Shown here: positions 22,293-34,300 of the stretch, piece after piece
Numbering within the stretch: the first letter of the stretch is position 1
Layout: each line of letters starts with the position of its first letter
Origin: Pleodorina starrii
Taxonomy: Eukaryota > Chlorophyta > Chlorophyceae > Chlamydomonadales > Volvocaceae
Direction: 5' to 3'
Assembly: GCA_030267565.1 (NCBI GenBank)
Contig: BRXU01000011.1
Location: forward strand, 2,718,501-2,782,500
Length of the DNA stretch: 64,000 nucleotides
Made by a program: the position numbers and the translations under genes
The notes under the pieces: model-generated
The model's input: only the letters and a program-made list of their open reading frames with translations
Databases searched by the model: none
What the model was told of the DNA's origin: nothing

Positions 22293-24628
22293 ATCGATAT
22301 TGTATTATGTGACAAAGTTAGCTGTTGTTCAATGGTTTTCCGTGTTCTATTAAGCAAACCTATAGTCCACACTCCACAGTTCATTCAAGTCCACGCAGCG
22401 CCGGTTAGGGCGGTTGTGATCGTTACTGTAGCAGCGCGCGCACAAGCCGAACCCCGCAAGAGCCGCCTACATACTTCAGCGAGGCATGGTGCAATGCGGT
22501 ATGCGCGCGTAAGTCCATGAAACCCTGCTTGCCACCTGTTCGCCGGCGTAGACACGTTCACGACTGGTCACGACACATTTTCGATGTTTCGGAAGCAAGG
22601 CTATGGGGTTAGTTAGGCCGCCTCCGCCCAAACATACGTCGTTCGTGCGCCTGATGCTCACGTGTGCCCCTAAGCTCTTTTCGACCTTCAGTACGTTCAT
22701 CCGCCTTCCTCACAGAGAAGCTTGTCAAAGGCCACACGTCTGCAGGAGAACCGTCATCGCGCGGCACGCATGGGCAATAGCTAGGAGTAGAGAGGGTGAG
22801 AACACATTTGGTATCAGGGTCCGCAATCCGCATCCCGTGCCTTTACCGCCCGCCAGCTGAGGCAACAGCACGATTCTCCACGATCAACTGGTGGCCGCTG
22901 ACCGGCATCCTGTGAGGTCGTCAGCCGTACATCTGATCGGGAGAAGGACCGTCCTCTCGGGTAATCAATTGCTGGCACCTTAAGCTTGCCCAGTCCGTTT
23001 CTGTGAGCGCTGCCCGGCTGCCTGGCTGCCCTGGTTGCCTACCCCGTACCTCCCCGTACATGGAACTCCGGTGCACGCGTCCATGTGGGTGATCGCAATG
23101 GACCGCATTGGTTCAGCTACATGCCACGTTATTACAGATATTGATGGTTTCAAGATTACATCCTGCCTGTAAGCAAACTGTAGGCAAAAATACAAAAGGT
23201 GGGTTAGGAGACTGGATAGACCAGACCAGGTGGACTGGAAGGAACTGGATAGGTCAGAAAGGTAGGCCAAAGAAGAACATAATCCACCCTAAAACCCTAA
23301 GAACATCATCCACATTATTAAAATGAATAAATAAGAAGGGTTATCGATCATCGCGAATCATGATGGTGAGCCTAAAACAGCTGCGTGCAGTGTCCAAAGG
23401 GAATCGAGCTCGCGACAATTGGGTAGATCATTTGGTAACATTTCTCTAGGAATGCGTGCTATCTTTGCACATGCTCTCCGTACGTAACGGTTGGGCCGAA
23501 GCACGATAAACCAGCGGACTGCGCAAATCCAGCTGCACTCGCAATGGGTCCACTTCTGACGGGGGCAACACGATCTCGGCGCGCCTCAGGTATAGAGCTG
23601 CAGGGGGGCGTGGGGGAAGGGAGGGGAGTCCACATATGCCTCATTCAAATCTGCCCCTCGTTGCCCCAGTCCCTGCTGATCATCGCATGAATCCCGGAAG
23701 GAGGTAGCAACCAGCCACAGATGTCTCCCCCTCGAGCTCCCCTCCAACAGTGTCCTGCCGTTTGTACACTCCCCTCTGCCTCCGCCTTGGTCCCAGCCAT
23801 CTCCCCTCCCCCGTGCCTTATCGGTCCATCTATCCACCGTTGAACAGTGCTTGCCCATTCCGCTTTCCCAAAAGCAGTCCTCATTATCCACCATCACCAC
23901 ATTCCCGACAGGCAGGTCGAGCTTGCAGGCCATTCCACACCCCTCCCTCGCCCACACAGTCCACCACATGCTACCTGAGCTAGCGCCACCTGCCCAGCAA
24001 GTTCCAAGGTGAGCCTGGTACGCGCCGTAGCACTTCGTCCTGGCTCCTAGATCCGCGTGCATGCATGTCACAGGCACGCAGTTGCACCGACACGCCGCGT
24101 GTTGCAGTAATGCCCAGCACGCGTTGCCTAGCACGCAGCCCGTGGGAGGCGGTGTGGTCGGCCTCAGCAGGTTGGCGGGCACGGTGACTGCCATTGGTGG
24201 ATGGCTGCAGGTACGGGGGTGTAGGTGGTGGAAAGGGGAGGGAATCAAACAGCAGACATTGGGGACTGGAAATTGAAGGAGGCATAACGGTTGAGGCCGT
24301 TCGCTGTTGACTTGGTGGGGCTTGGGATGGGCAACAACAGATCGCAAGGCATGAAATGCATAAACCGCATAGACAAGGGAAACCGTGTCAGGCGTAAGGC
24401 AACCGAGGGGGTTCAGGGAGTGATATGCTCCTTTGGGGGGGGGACTTTGCAGCCAAATGCACCCCGTAGCATACCATGCATAGATTACATATAGAAATCA
24501 TTAACTGGAGGCACACCCTGGTGGCAAGCACTGCAGCCCGCAGGCACCCGTAACACACGGGCTGCACCACCAGCACCCGTCGACAGCTTTGCACGTCCTG
24601 GACCCGACCCCTATGTCGTAGACGCACC
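22293..24628. other. Intergenic: TLC gene promoter; possible Cys-rich exon
   Basis: No complete gene supported. On the minus strand about 24205-23990 reads as a Cys-rich stretch (for example TGCVLGNACWALLQHAACRC) with fairly good codon bias after a possible acceptor at about 24210; it might be an exon of a gene or relic linked to 24629-25245, but I could not extend it. A short telomere-like CCCTAAAACCCTAA occurs at 23287-23300. Confidence 0.35.
23287..23300 (-). repeat. Short telomere-like repeat
   Basis: CCCTAAAACCCTAA on the plus strand, that is, TTTTAGGG-type sequence on the minus strand. Only about two units, so chance is possible. Confidence 0.4.
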
Positions 24629-25245
24629 TTATGCCACTTTAATAATAACCTCCTCGATGACGCGGGCAGCGAGGGGGCGAAGCGGCTTGTCACGCTGAGT
24701 AAGCGGCTCCATGATGGTCAGCAGCTTGCCTACGGCTGCGCTGACTGCAGGGTTCTGCTTCTGCTCAGCTCCGCCGTGCTGATGTCGTGCTCCTCGTGGG
24801 TGCCGTGCGCCGCGGGATAGCGCTGGTCCCGCAGCGGCAGTAGGGCCGCGATGAGTTGCTGCATGGATGCACCAGACCGGCGCTGGAGGAAGCGCACCAC
24901 GGCGTCCCATTTCCGCCGCTGCTCGTCGGTCACATTGGCCCCATCCTCGATATACTTCTTCAGCTTGCCGAGGCTCATTACACAGCCCGGCCCCAGCACC
25001 GTCCTGCACACAATGTCGTCCAGAATGCAGGCCAGCTGGCCTCCGACCAGCGTGGCGCGCCGCTCCTCGAAGCCCGTAATAAGCCGTTTCAGCTCCTCGA
25101 CCTCCTGCTTCGCCTCGTTAGTTTTCATTGTTTGCTGCTCCAGCTTCTTCTCGTGTTGGTTCACCACCTTGACCAGCTCTGCGATGCAGCTCTCGTTGCC
25201 ACCCCTTGTCCATCCCAAAGCAAAATCCGGTATAGTGTTATACAA
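24629..25245 (-). pseudogene. Frameshifted gene relic with coiled coil (unrecognised family)
   Basis: From about 25230 the minus strand encodes a convincing protein: a charged coiled-coil-like helix (VVNQHEKKLEQQ, KQEVEELKRL), then a compact domain with CILDDIVCRTVLGPGC, RKWDAVVRFLQRR and MQQLIAALLPLRDQ. The frame runs to a stop at about 24733, but near 24770 (after HEEHDISTAE) the neighbouring frame carries on plausibly (EQKQNPAVSAAVGKLL, LAARVIEEVIIKVA) to a stop at 24629. No ATG opens the first frame; an acceptor at about 25212 could begin it as an exon. A single-base shift therefore seems to break the gene; a sequencing error is the alternative. I do not recognise the family. Confidence 0.5.
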
Positions 25246-25593
25246 AATTCCTGAGCACTCTTGCCCCGTTATGGCGCTTATGGCGCATAAGGTGAGACGC
25301 TTGTCTGTAAGGGAAGCTTGTCTGTAAGGCGGTGTTTATTATATATACCTGCTTATCATAAATAGTGAACTAACCGGGAAAGATAGTCACACACACACAC
25401 ACTGCTGTCGGTGGCACATGCCGTACAAGTGTACCGCCCACACCCAAAAGGCTGCCGACAGGCTGCCGCTCTGGCTGCCGCCAAGTTGGCTTCCGAGGGC
25501 CCACTGGGAGCCCACTCTGTCAACAACAACAACGACAACAACAAAAAACGTTGGCTGCAGCATCGAGAGACCCAGCACCAAGCGCCTAACTAG

Positions 25594-25697
25594 GCATGTG
25601 TGTGCCCGAAATGGCGGCTTCCAACGCTGCCACCGACTGTCTGCCGCATGTGTGTGCCCGAAATGGCGGCTTCCAACGCCGCCGCCGACTGTCTGCA
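25594..25697 (+). repeat. Two tandem 52-bp units
   Basis: 25594-25645 and 25646-25697 are near-identical, starting GCATGTGTGTGCCCGAAATG, with two base differences noticed. They lie inside the extra segment of the first direct-repeat copy. Confidence 0.85.
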
Positions 25698-25809
25698 CAA
25701 AACCCGGGTGACACGACGTAACACAACACAACGCAACGCGAAACATGGTGGTGAGCACTAGTACTAGATTACAGTGTCCACAAGGACTCGAACCCGCGGG
25801 TTTAGGAAA

Positions 25810-25910
25810 AAAATTTGGAACCATTTCTCGATTTGTGCGTGTCATCCTTGCGCAGGGGCCATGCTAATCTTCTCTGTATTTTTCCAATTTTAACAGTTGT
25901 GCCGAAGCAC
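25810..25910 (-). ncRNA. U6: U6 spliceosomal snRNA
   Basis: Catalytic-core RNA of the spliceosome, normally made by RNA polymerase III. On the minus strand it starts GTGCTTCGGCAC (5' stem-loop). It then has the near-invariant ACAGAGAAGATTAGCATGG and CCCCTGCGCAAGGATGACAC, and ends in CAAATTTTTTT, whose T run (to 25807) is the Pol III terminator. Length of about 101 nt is normal. A TATA-like element lies 21-30 bp upstream. All invariant U6 blocks are intact, so this looks functional; whether it is the main copy in the genome cannot be told from one window. Confidence 0.97.
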
Positions 25911-25930
25911 GTCATAAAGATGAAACAAAT

Positions 25931-25940
25931 AATATATATA
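25931..25940 (-). promoter_or_regulatory. TATA element of the U6 Pol III promoter
   Basis: An ATATATATAT-type stretch centred about 25 bp upstream of the U6 start, as in plant and algal Pol III U6 promoters. I did not identify the upstream sequence element expected further out. Confidence 0.65.
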
Positions 25941-28414
25941 TGTTAATTATGTACGACAGGGTTGCCGAGGGGTTGGGGTTCCTGAGGTGGGGGCATGAGG
26001 GGAGGGCCACGGCACGGCAAAAGACAGCTGCGGGAAGTGGGCGTGGGAAGCTTTAGGTGGGCAGTTGGTTCCTAAGCTCTTATCGTGCTGGAAGGCTGAG
26101 TGGCAGTGTTGCTTGGGGTAATAACGGGCGGGGAAGGTCTGTACCTACCACACTTCATTCCTGGGGCGGGGCGTCTACCGGCACTCTGAAGATGCGAATT
26201 CCTGGATCGGAATTCGGAGGTGGAAGGTCTGGTGCATCTCAGGTTTGTGGGCTGTCGTGGGTTGCGAGTCAGCTGTTGCCCTCTGCTTTGGTTCAGGGCG
26301 CCTTGTCCCGATGGAAACCCCAAAGGGCGACAGCTATTTGGGAGGGTAACTCGGAGGGCACACTTGCACGGTAAAGTAGCGATGTGACTGTGACAAACCA
26401 GGCCCTATGGTTGTCACGCATAGCACGATCACGCACAGTGCGGTGGGTGTCCAAAGGGCCCAGCTTGATCATGCGCAACTGCAGCTCGGTTGGCTTGGAC
26501 CGGTGAGTTCGAGGTTCGAGGACGACCCCGAACCTGCGGGACTTGTGGGACTGCGGGGACAGGTGCTGTGCACCGCGGGTGCTGCATGCTTGGATCCGGT
26601 TTCAACGTGTGCCCAAAGGCCCTGAAGGCGCCAAAGGCGCTTACGGCCCCGAATCGACTCATAACAGTGAATTTAATAGTGAACTAACCGAGAAAGATAG
26701 TCACATACACACTGTTGTCGGTGGCACATACCGTACAAGTGTACCGCCGCACAACCCCCCGGGTAACACGACATAACGCAACACAACGCAACGCTTGGTT
26801 ACTCAACACGCTGCTCTCAACTGCCAGAGGGATGTCCCTCGGGGGGGGGGGGGGGAGAGCGAGCGTGGCTTTCCGGAGGCCCCGCCACCGCCATTCGTTC
26901 TGGATGGACCGCAGCGAAATTTCCCCCTCTCCCTCTTTTCTTAAAACATCGGCCGCCATGCCTGCCGCGCTCAACTTGTGTCACTTCCCGTGTACGGCAC
27001 AGCGCCTGGTCGGTATCGCTCCTTCGGTCCCGCGACCATTACTCAAACCTCATCTCCCCAGGTCGCGCTCCGGTCCGGGTCCAACTGGCCGTTGCCGGCA
27101 ACCGCCAACCGTCAACCACCAACCAGCCCAACGACTAGCGCCCTCTTCGCTCCAACCATTTCTTTTTTGACATCATTCAAACCTCTCTCGTCTAATAGGA
27201 CCCGCCCTCCGCCCCCGCCCGCTGCATGTGTGCGCATGTTCTTTATTTGTGGGAAACGGGGGGGAAGTTGTATTGTCACCCCTGGCCGCTACTCGGCAAT
27301 ACCCAGCTAGGATTTCCCCGATGTCTTGCAGGACTCTTAACCCAGTCACCCAGTCACCCAGTCACCCTCGCTACCCGAAATCAGAGCTCTTCTCGGGTTC
27401 GGGTTTAGCGCCCATCATCACAGGAGAGCCTAGCATGTCTCGCTTCTCTGATTGCGGACAGGCGAGGATGCGCCCCCCGCGCGGGTCCATTCGCCCACTT
27501 TGCCTCCGCTCCCCTCTACTGCTACTGCTCTCTCTCAAATTTGCTGTATTTGTCCGTTTCCGACTGCTTACCCGGCCTGCCCTGTGCCCGTGGCGCCGCA
27601 TTCGAAGAATCCCCCGTCCCAGCCTGGATCCCCGCCCGTCCCCGTCCCCGGCCGCCTCCCTTCCCCTCCCCGTCCATTCGCTCGAACGCCCAGCTTGCCC
27701 GCCGCGCCTACGGCAGCTCGGATCCAGCAGCGTGCAGGGAAGCAACCCCGCCAGCAGCACGAGGTTGCGCGTTGCGGGGGGACGCAGAGCCCACGTCGAG
27801 AGCACATGCGCCCAGGCTCCACAGGCCGGCCGCACGCTGCTCGCGCACCGTAGACCGGATCGGTATGAATGAGAGCCCACCCCCTCCAGCACATCCCAGC
27901 GTTCCATTCTGTCCAATTAATTTCAGCATTCAATCAATCCCCATTACCCAATCGTGTCCACCGCCCATGGCCCTAACCCAGCACAAATGGAGGCAATGTG
28001 CTAACTCTTATCTTTATCTCTTTTTCTATTTTTTTTCTGAGACCCTTCGTCGCCGCCGTCGCCGCCGCCGCGCTTGAAGCCACCAGCGCAGGGAAACGGC
28101 GCCGCGCACAACAACAACACCCCTTTCCCGGGTCCGTTCGCTAACGCCGTCTCCGTTCCTTCGCTGCGGTATCTGTTTTACCCCTCTTCCGCAATGTTAA
28201 ACAGTCTAGCCGGGTGATATCTATCCATCTAGGGCGCTAACCCAGCCGCCGGCCCACCGCAGCTGACATGTGAAAGGCAAATTACCGCCCTCCACCTTTT
28301 GCCCTCTTTACTGCTGTTGATGCATATGCTGGTGCTGCTGACGCTGCGTGATACCACAAACGCAATGCCAGTGATGGCTGTGATTCAACCACCCCGGATC
28401 CCTGCGACGGCTTT
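25941..28414. other. Intergenic: U6 upstream region and GH32 copy 2 3' flank
   Basis: No gene supported. It includes the second direct-repeat copy (26675-26794), a run of about 14 G at 26839-26852 and the dispersed repeat at 28131-28173, 240 bp past the GH32 copy 2 stop. Frames at 27228-27916 on both strands look like shadows of GC-rich non-coding DNA. Confidence 0.5.
28131..28173 (+). repeat. Dispersed repeat, copy B
   Basis: Matches 63346-63393 closely (GTCGCTAACGC-type start, then CGCTGCGGTATCT). Lies in the 3' flank of GH32 copy 2. Confidence 0.65.
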
Positions 28415-31300
28415 TCACTTGCGCACAAATCCATCCAGCGGCGCATCCCCCTCCCTCACCCAGGCGCTGTGCACCTCGTAGGCGTGCAGGTCATCGAGGC
28501 TGCAGCTCCCGCCAACCGCCAGAATCTCGATGCCGGGATCGGGGCCCCCCGAGTCGACTGCAGTGGCGGCCGCCGCGTGCGGGTGCGGGTGCGGGTGCAG
28601 CGGTGGGTGTCCCCTGTATACCCGTGTGGTGAGCACCTGTCCGCTGCCGGTGAAGACCTCGAGGCAGGACGCGTCCAGGAAGAGACGCAGACGCAGCGGG
28701 GAGCCGGGGGGCAGATCCAGCTCGCCGCCTGAGGGGGCATGAGAGGGGGCATCCGAGGGGGAGATGGTTGGCTCAGCTGAGGGGGTCCGGGCCCCTGACA
28801 GCGACCAGGGGGCTGCTCCACACCACGTGCCGTCACGACACGCCAGGCCACGCCACGCCACGGCCCTTATCCATATGTCAAACCTTCCTGGGTCCATACA
28901 ACGCTGGATCCCCTCACCGAAGTCCCCTCCGTGTCCATCGCTTCGGTTCGCATATCTGAACTCCCACAGCTGCATCGCCCTATCCTATCCACAGTTCCCC
29001 CTCCCCTCGCGACTCACCCGCCTGGCCCCGCCGCATCCATAGCCAGTCCTCAAGACCCCGCTGGAAACGCGTCGTCCGGGGCGGCGGCGGGGACTCGGCC
29101 TGCCGGCGCTCGCTTGCCTGCTCCTGCCCCTGCTGCCCCTGCTGCCCGTGTCCCTGCTGCTGCTGCTGCTGTTGATGGTGCCGATGGTGCTGGTGGGGTT
29201 GCGGCTCCTCAATGCCGCCCTCGTCGAGCTCCTCGTCCGACAGCGGGTAGGGTGGCGTTGCCGGGTCGATCGACCCGTGGGTCATTGCGTGGGCCGACCC
29301 GTGGGTCATCGCGTCGGCGGCCGTCGCAAAGCCGCCATCGGCACGGCCGTCCTCCTCCTGAGCGTGGGGCTGTCCCTCGTCGGCGTGCCTGTGGCTGCGG
29401 CTGGGGCTGTGGCCGTGCATGCGGTTAGCCGCCGGCAGATGTCGCTGCGGCTGCTGCTGCTGCTGCAGTTGGCTGCCGGGGTCGTGTGGCGGCGGGACTT
29501 GCATTGGGGCGATTCGCGGGGCCTTGTTGACCTGAAGCGGCTTCTGGGGCTGCCGCAGCGGGCCGCAGCCCCGCCACAGCGCCTGGCGGCGCGGGTGCAT
29601 GGCCTCGAATACGACGTACAGCCGGCGGCTCGTCCAGTCATACACGAGGGCGGCGGCGCCGCGGCCGTGGGGCCGCCAGCTGTGGAACAACACCACCGTG
29701 CGCTGCGCAGTGCCGGGGCTGAGAGGTCCAGGGGCGGGGCGGGTGGGGGTGGGGGCGGGGGCTGAGGGGCCGGGCCGTGAGCACATGACGGATGACGAAC
29801 GGCCCAAGGCTAAAGATGATGTATTGCAGACCTAACGGCGCTATTGGCACCTTGGCGCAGACGGTACCACATAGTCTGAGAGTTTGCCGAAAGTGGTCGA
29901 AGCATTGCACAGCCTCACTTTTCCCCGGCCGCTTCCCGTGTCCCTCGCCGCTCTCCCCCAGCAGCAGCAGCCCCCACCACCACCACCACCGCTCTTCTTT
30001 ACTACCGGTACCCCCTTCCCCCCCACACACACCTCTCAAACCCACCTGACCGCCAGCTCCACGTCCAGGTGCAGTCCGCGCACTCCGCTTAGGCGCCAGG
30101 GTGACCCGTGGGTCAGTGCCACCTGGCTCACGTGAACCGCCACATCGCTGCGCAGGGCGGTCAGCTCGGGCAGGGGGAGCTGAGGAGGGGGGAGGGAGGG
30201 ACACGGGAGGGAGGGACAAGAGAGGGAGGGAGGGAGGGAGGGAGGGAGGGACATGGGAGGGCAGGATACGGGAGGGCGGGAAACACGTAATTACCTTTCA
30301 AAGGTAATGGGATCGAGCGTGAGGCTATTGGGGACGGGAGGATTTCTGAGAGAACTCTCCAAAGGGGAGAGGCAGCGGCGCAGCTTGGTTCCTGCGACCC
30401 GCACGAGCCCCATATGACCCCCCGTCACGTGCCCATCCCGGATGCCCTTTTGATTGGCCCATCCTCCCACTTGCGGCTTCTCTGCCTCCAGGGCCACAGG
30501 CACACCGACACACGCACCTCGCCTCCTCCGATCCCCATCACACGGCCCCCACCTCGTCCTGCCTCCCCGCCACCTCACCGCACCTGGAAGAGCTTGTCCC
30601 CGCGGATGTACAGCGCCCGCGGCAGCGACACACAGCCCGCGTAGCTGTACTTATCGCACAGCGCAGGGGCGGGAGGAACGCGGCGCAGCTCCTTCATGTA
30701 GCCCCACAGGATGTGACGACCCTGGGGACGGCCGGGACCCGGGAGGAGCAAACACGGGCTCAGGCAGTGCGACGCGGCGCGGTGCGGCGTGGCGCGATAC
30801 GATTTAAAAATGGGTAAAAACCCAAAAACCCAAAAACACAGCCTCTCTCTCAAAGCAAATGCACAGCCTCTCTCGCACGCGTCACCGGCTGCGAGCAGCG
30901 ACAGCACGTAGCAACGGATTTGTACGGCAGTAACCCTGCTGCTAGTGCCTGATGCGTGCATTGACTTTGGATGATGGTGATGACATGGCGCGCAGGGCCT
31001 TTCCGACGACATGATTATGTCGCACCATGCCGTACCTGCAGGTCCTGGAAGCACGCGGGCGCGTACAGGCAGTTGCCAATGTCCAGCGGCGCCGCGCCGA
31101 TCGCATTGGCAATGTCGTACTTGGCCGCGCGGCTGTCGTACTCACCCATCCAGAAGATCGGCCGCGTGCCCACGAGGTCGCCGGAGATGTGGCAGCCGTC
31201 GGGCGCGTTGCCGAACAGCCAGCGGCGGCGCGGCGGCACGCGGCTGGCGTAGGCGTGGCCACTCGTCGAATCGACGTCGGCGTGACGCGGCATGTGACCA

Positions 31301-31334
<34 letters not shown>

Positions 31335-34300
31335 ATGCGGCGCCAGCGGCGACACCGGTGCCGTCGGAGGCGTCAGTTGCGGCGTCTTTCAGTACGGAAT
31401 CTATTGAGGTCGGCGCCGCCATCGCCGACTCCGTCGGCGGCGGCGGTGGCGGCAGTAGCGGCTGGGCCTTGTGGTAGCGCATTGTGACTGGCACCGGCAG
31501 CTGCTCGATCTCCGTGTTGGGCTCCGGAACCGCCGAGTGGCCCATCACGCCGGGGCAGTACCTCAGCTTGCAGCCGCCGCCGTCGCTGTCCCTGGTGGCG
31601 GCGGCGGCGGTGGCGCCGCCGCCGCCCCTATCCGCCTTCACCGCTGCCGCGTCCGCCTCCGCCCTGGCCCTGGCTTGGTGCGCTTCCATGACCTGCTTCA
31701 CCATGGAGTGGAGGTCCTGGAGTACGGCACGGTCGCCGGCGGCGTCGGCGGGGACGGTGGCGGAGGCGGTGAGGGCGGAGCTCACGAGGGATGGCCGCCG
31801 CCGGCGAACGCCGGTGACAGCGGCAGCTGCGTCGGGACGTGGCGGGGATGGTGACGGCAACTGTGATGGCACCGGCGTCAGCGGCGGCGGCGTCGGCGAT
31901 GGCGGCGTCGGCGATGGCGGCGGCGGCTGCCGTGCAACGCGTGGCGGCGCCACGGCGTCGGTGGCGGCCGCCGTACTGTCCATGGCCCGGCCGCCGCCGT
32001 CAGCTGCGGCGGCGGCGGCGGCGCTGCCGCCGTCAGTGCCGTCAAGCACCGAGGCGACGAGTACGGAAGCTGCGTGCCGGACGGTGATGGTGGTGACGGC
32101 GCCCGCTGGCCCCTGGGAGCCAAGGACGTCAGCAGGCGGCGGAGGCGGCGGAGGCGCCGCCGCGGTGACGCTGACGTCGATGACGTCAGCGCCAGGCAGT
32201 ATGCTGGCGGCGGCGGCGGGGCCGACGGAGGTGAAAGCGTCGTCCTCCGTGCCTCCGGCGACGCCGTTGTCGCCTCGATGGCCCTGCTCTGAAACCACCG
32301 CCACCATCAGCTCATCCACCAGCTTAGCCACGCTGTCGGTTTGGCTGTCGGGAGGTTTGGCGGCGGCGGCCGCCGCCGTCACGGCGTCAGTCGGCGGCAG
32401 CGCCGCCGACTGCTCCGGGAGCGGCGGCGCCAGGGACGACGCCCACGACGGCGCAGCCGCAACGGCCGCCGCTAGCTGCTGCTTCTGCCTGCCGTCCGCG
32501 CCCTCAAACGGCACACCGTCCACGCACACCAGGCTGTCGTCTTTGTTTCCAAGCTCCGCCGTCCCGTAACCGTCTGCACCGCCGCCGCCGCCGCCGCTGC
32601 TGCTGCTCCTGCTGCTTCTGGATCCGCTGTACAGCACGTCTGTCGTACTCTCCTGCCCACTCGAGCTGCCGCTGGCTGCGTCACTGCCGGCGCCGCTCTC
32701 CGCTTCGCCTCCGCCGGCCGCTGCTTTACCCGGCAGCGCTTCCAAGGTCGTCGATGCCTCCGGCGCGGCCGGCGGCGCAGCCGCCGCCGGGTCTGCGGCC
32801 GCCGCCGCAGCCGCCAACGGCGGCGGTGGCTGCGGCGCCGCCGCCGGGTCTGCTGCCAGGTCCGTAGTTGGCAGGACGTGGGCGCACAGCGGCAGTGGCT
32901 GCAGCTGAACTAGGAAGGGACACTCCCACACGACTCCCATCCGGGTGTCCGGCCAGCTGCACATGTCGCTGATGAAGCGCCAGCCTGCGTGTCGTGCAGC
33001 AGAGGGTGCGGGGAGGGTGCGGGGAGGAGGTGGAGGAGGTGCACGTGGAGGCGGAGGAGGAGGAGGAGGCGGAGCCGGAGCGTGTGGGCAGGAGCAGGAG
33101 CAGTAGGGCAGGGGGGCCAGCAGAAGGAGGAGGAGGAGGAGCAGAAAGGGCGCCGGCAGGGGCACAAGCAGGCGAAGAGGCCTCCTTTCGAGCACCTTTC
33201 GAGCTGCCGGGCAACCCGGGCAACAGCGCATCCGCACGACAGCTGTGCGTCAAGACATGCGCGCGGGCTTTGGTTTTGGTTTCGGTTTGGAGCCGCGGAC
33301 GGGCTTTGCAGCAGACGGTAAAGCAGGCTGCCAAAACAGGCTCCTTGTGTCAAGCTGCGCACTGGCCGGCGGCAGGCCTATACGCAGCAGCGCCAGCGCT
33401 GCCGTCTCTCGTCCATTCGACACATGCTGTTCGTGTCGTACTGTCGTACTTCCGTACCTCGAGTCAGGTCCTGCGTGCGGTACACCAGCACCGTGCCGCC
33501 CTGCCCCTTGAGCCCGCTTCCGATGAGCATGGTCCACTCCTTGCCCCGCCCATCGCCCTGCTCCACGAACCACGGGTCACGCCACGCCTCCAGCTGGCCC
33601 GTGTGCGGAAGCTCCATCAGCGGCATGGGCACCTTGCGCCACTTGGCCAGGAGCTCGTCATCTGGAACCACAGACCCGCGGGTCGGTCGGTGATGACCCA
33701 CGGGTCGGTCGGTGGATCGGTGGGTCGGTGGGTCGGTCGAAGTGGGGAACGGGGTAAAGCGGGGCCGGAAGCGCCGAAGGTTCATTGGCCGAGACGGGAG
33801 TCAAAATTTGTTAACCGGGTGGGGCGGTCTTACACCAGAGGCACGCATGCGAACAGGGTTGGGTTTGGATTTCGTCGTACGGCAAGGCCAAACACGGTGT
33901 CATATTTGGATCCAGACGGTCAAAACCAACGAATCCTCGAAGGACGGCCCCGCGTTGCCCCGGAGGCCTAGCGCAGCACACAGAGCGCTTGCCACTCTCA
34001 ACAACAGCTACCCACCCACCCACTCCCCCCGCTCACCCGCCCGCTTTTTCACCCACCCACCCACCCACCGACCCACCCCCACACCCACAGCCACACCCCC
34101 ACTCACCCAGCCCACCTCACCCACTCACTTACCCGGGTCGCAGACAGCGCAGCACTGGGATTCGAAATGCGGAAGTCCCATGTCGTGGCTGGGGGGCGGG
34201 TGGGGCAGCGGGACGTCGGCGTTGGTGCGCAGGCGAGCGCCCGTGTAGAAACACACCGGCACGCCCGAGTGGGGGTCGACCTGCACAGGCACGAGTTGCA

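Larger units (their letters stand above)
25361..26794 (+). repeat. Direct repeat pair flanking the U6 gene
   Basis: 25361-25443 and 26675-26752 share a sequence starting AATAGTGAACTAACCG, with a CA run and GTACAAGTGTACCGCC. A second shared block starting CGGGT is at 25705-25739 and 26760-26794. In the second copy the blocks are almost adjacent; in the first they are separated by about 260 bp, including a 52-bp tandem duplication. The U6 gene lies between the two copies. Confidence 0.75.

Noticed and set aside
23495..23504. Ten-base match to the 5' end of U6
   Set aside because: None of the downstream U6 blocks follow, so it is probably chance.
25741..25806. tRNA-like T-arm (GGGTTCGAGTCC on the minus strand) just past U6
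   Set aside because: The flanking bases do not pair as a five-base T stem and no cloverleaf could be built.
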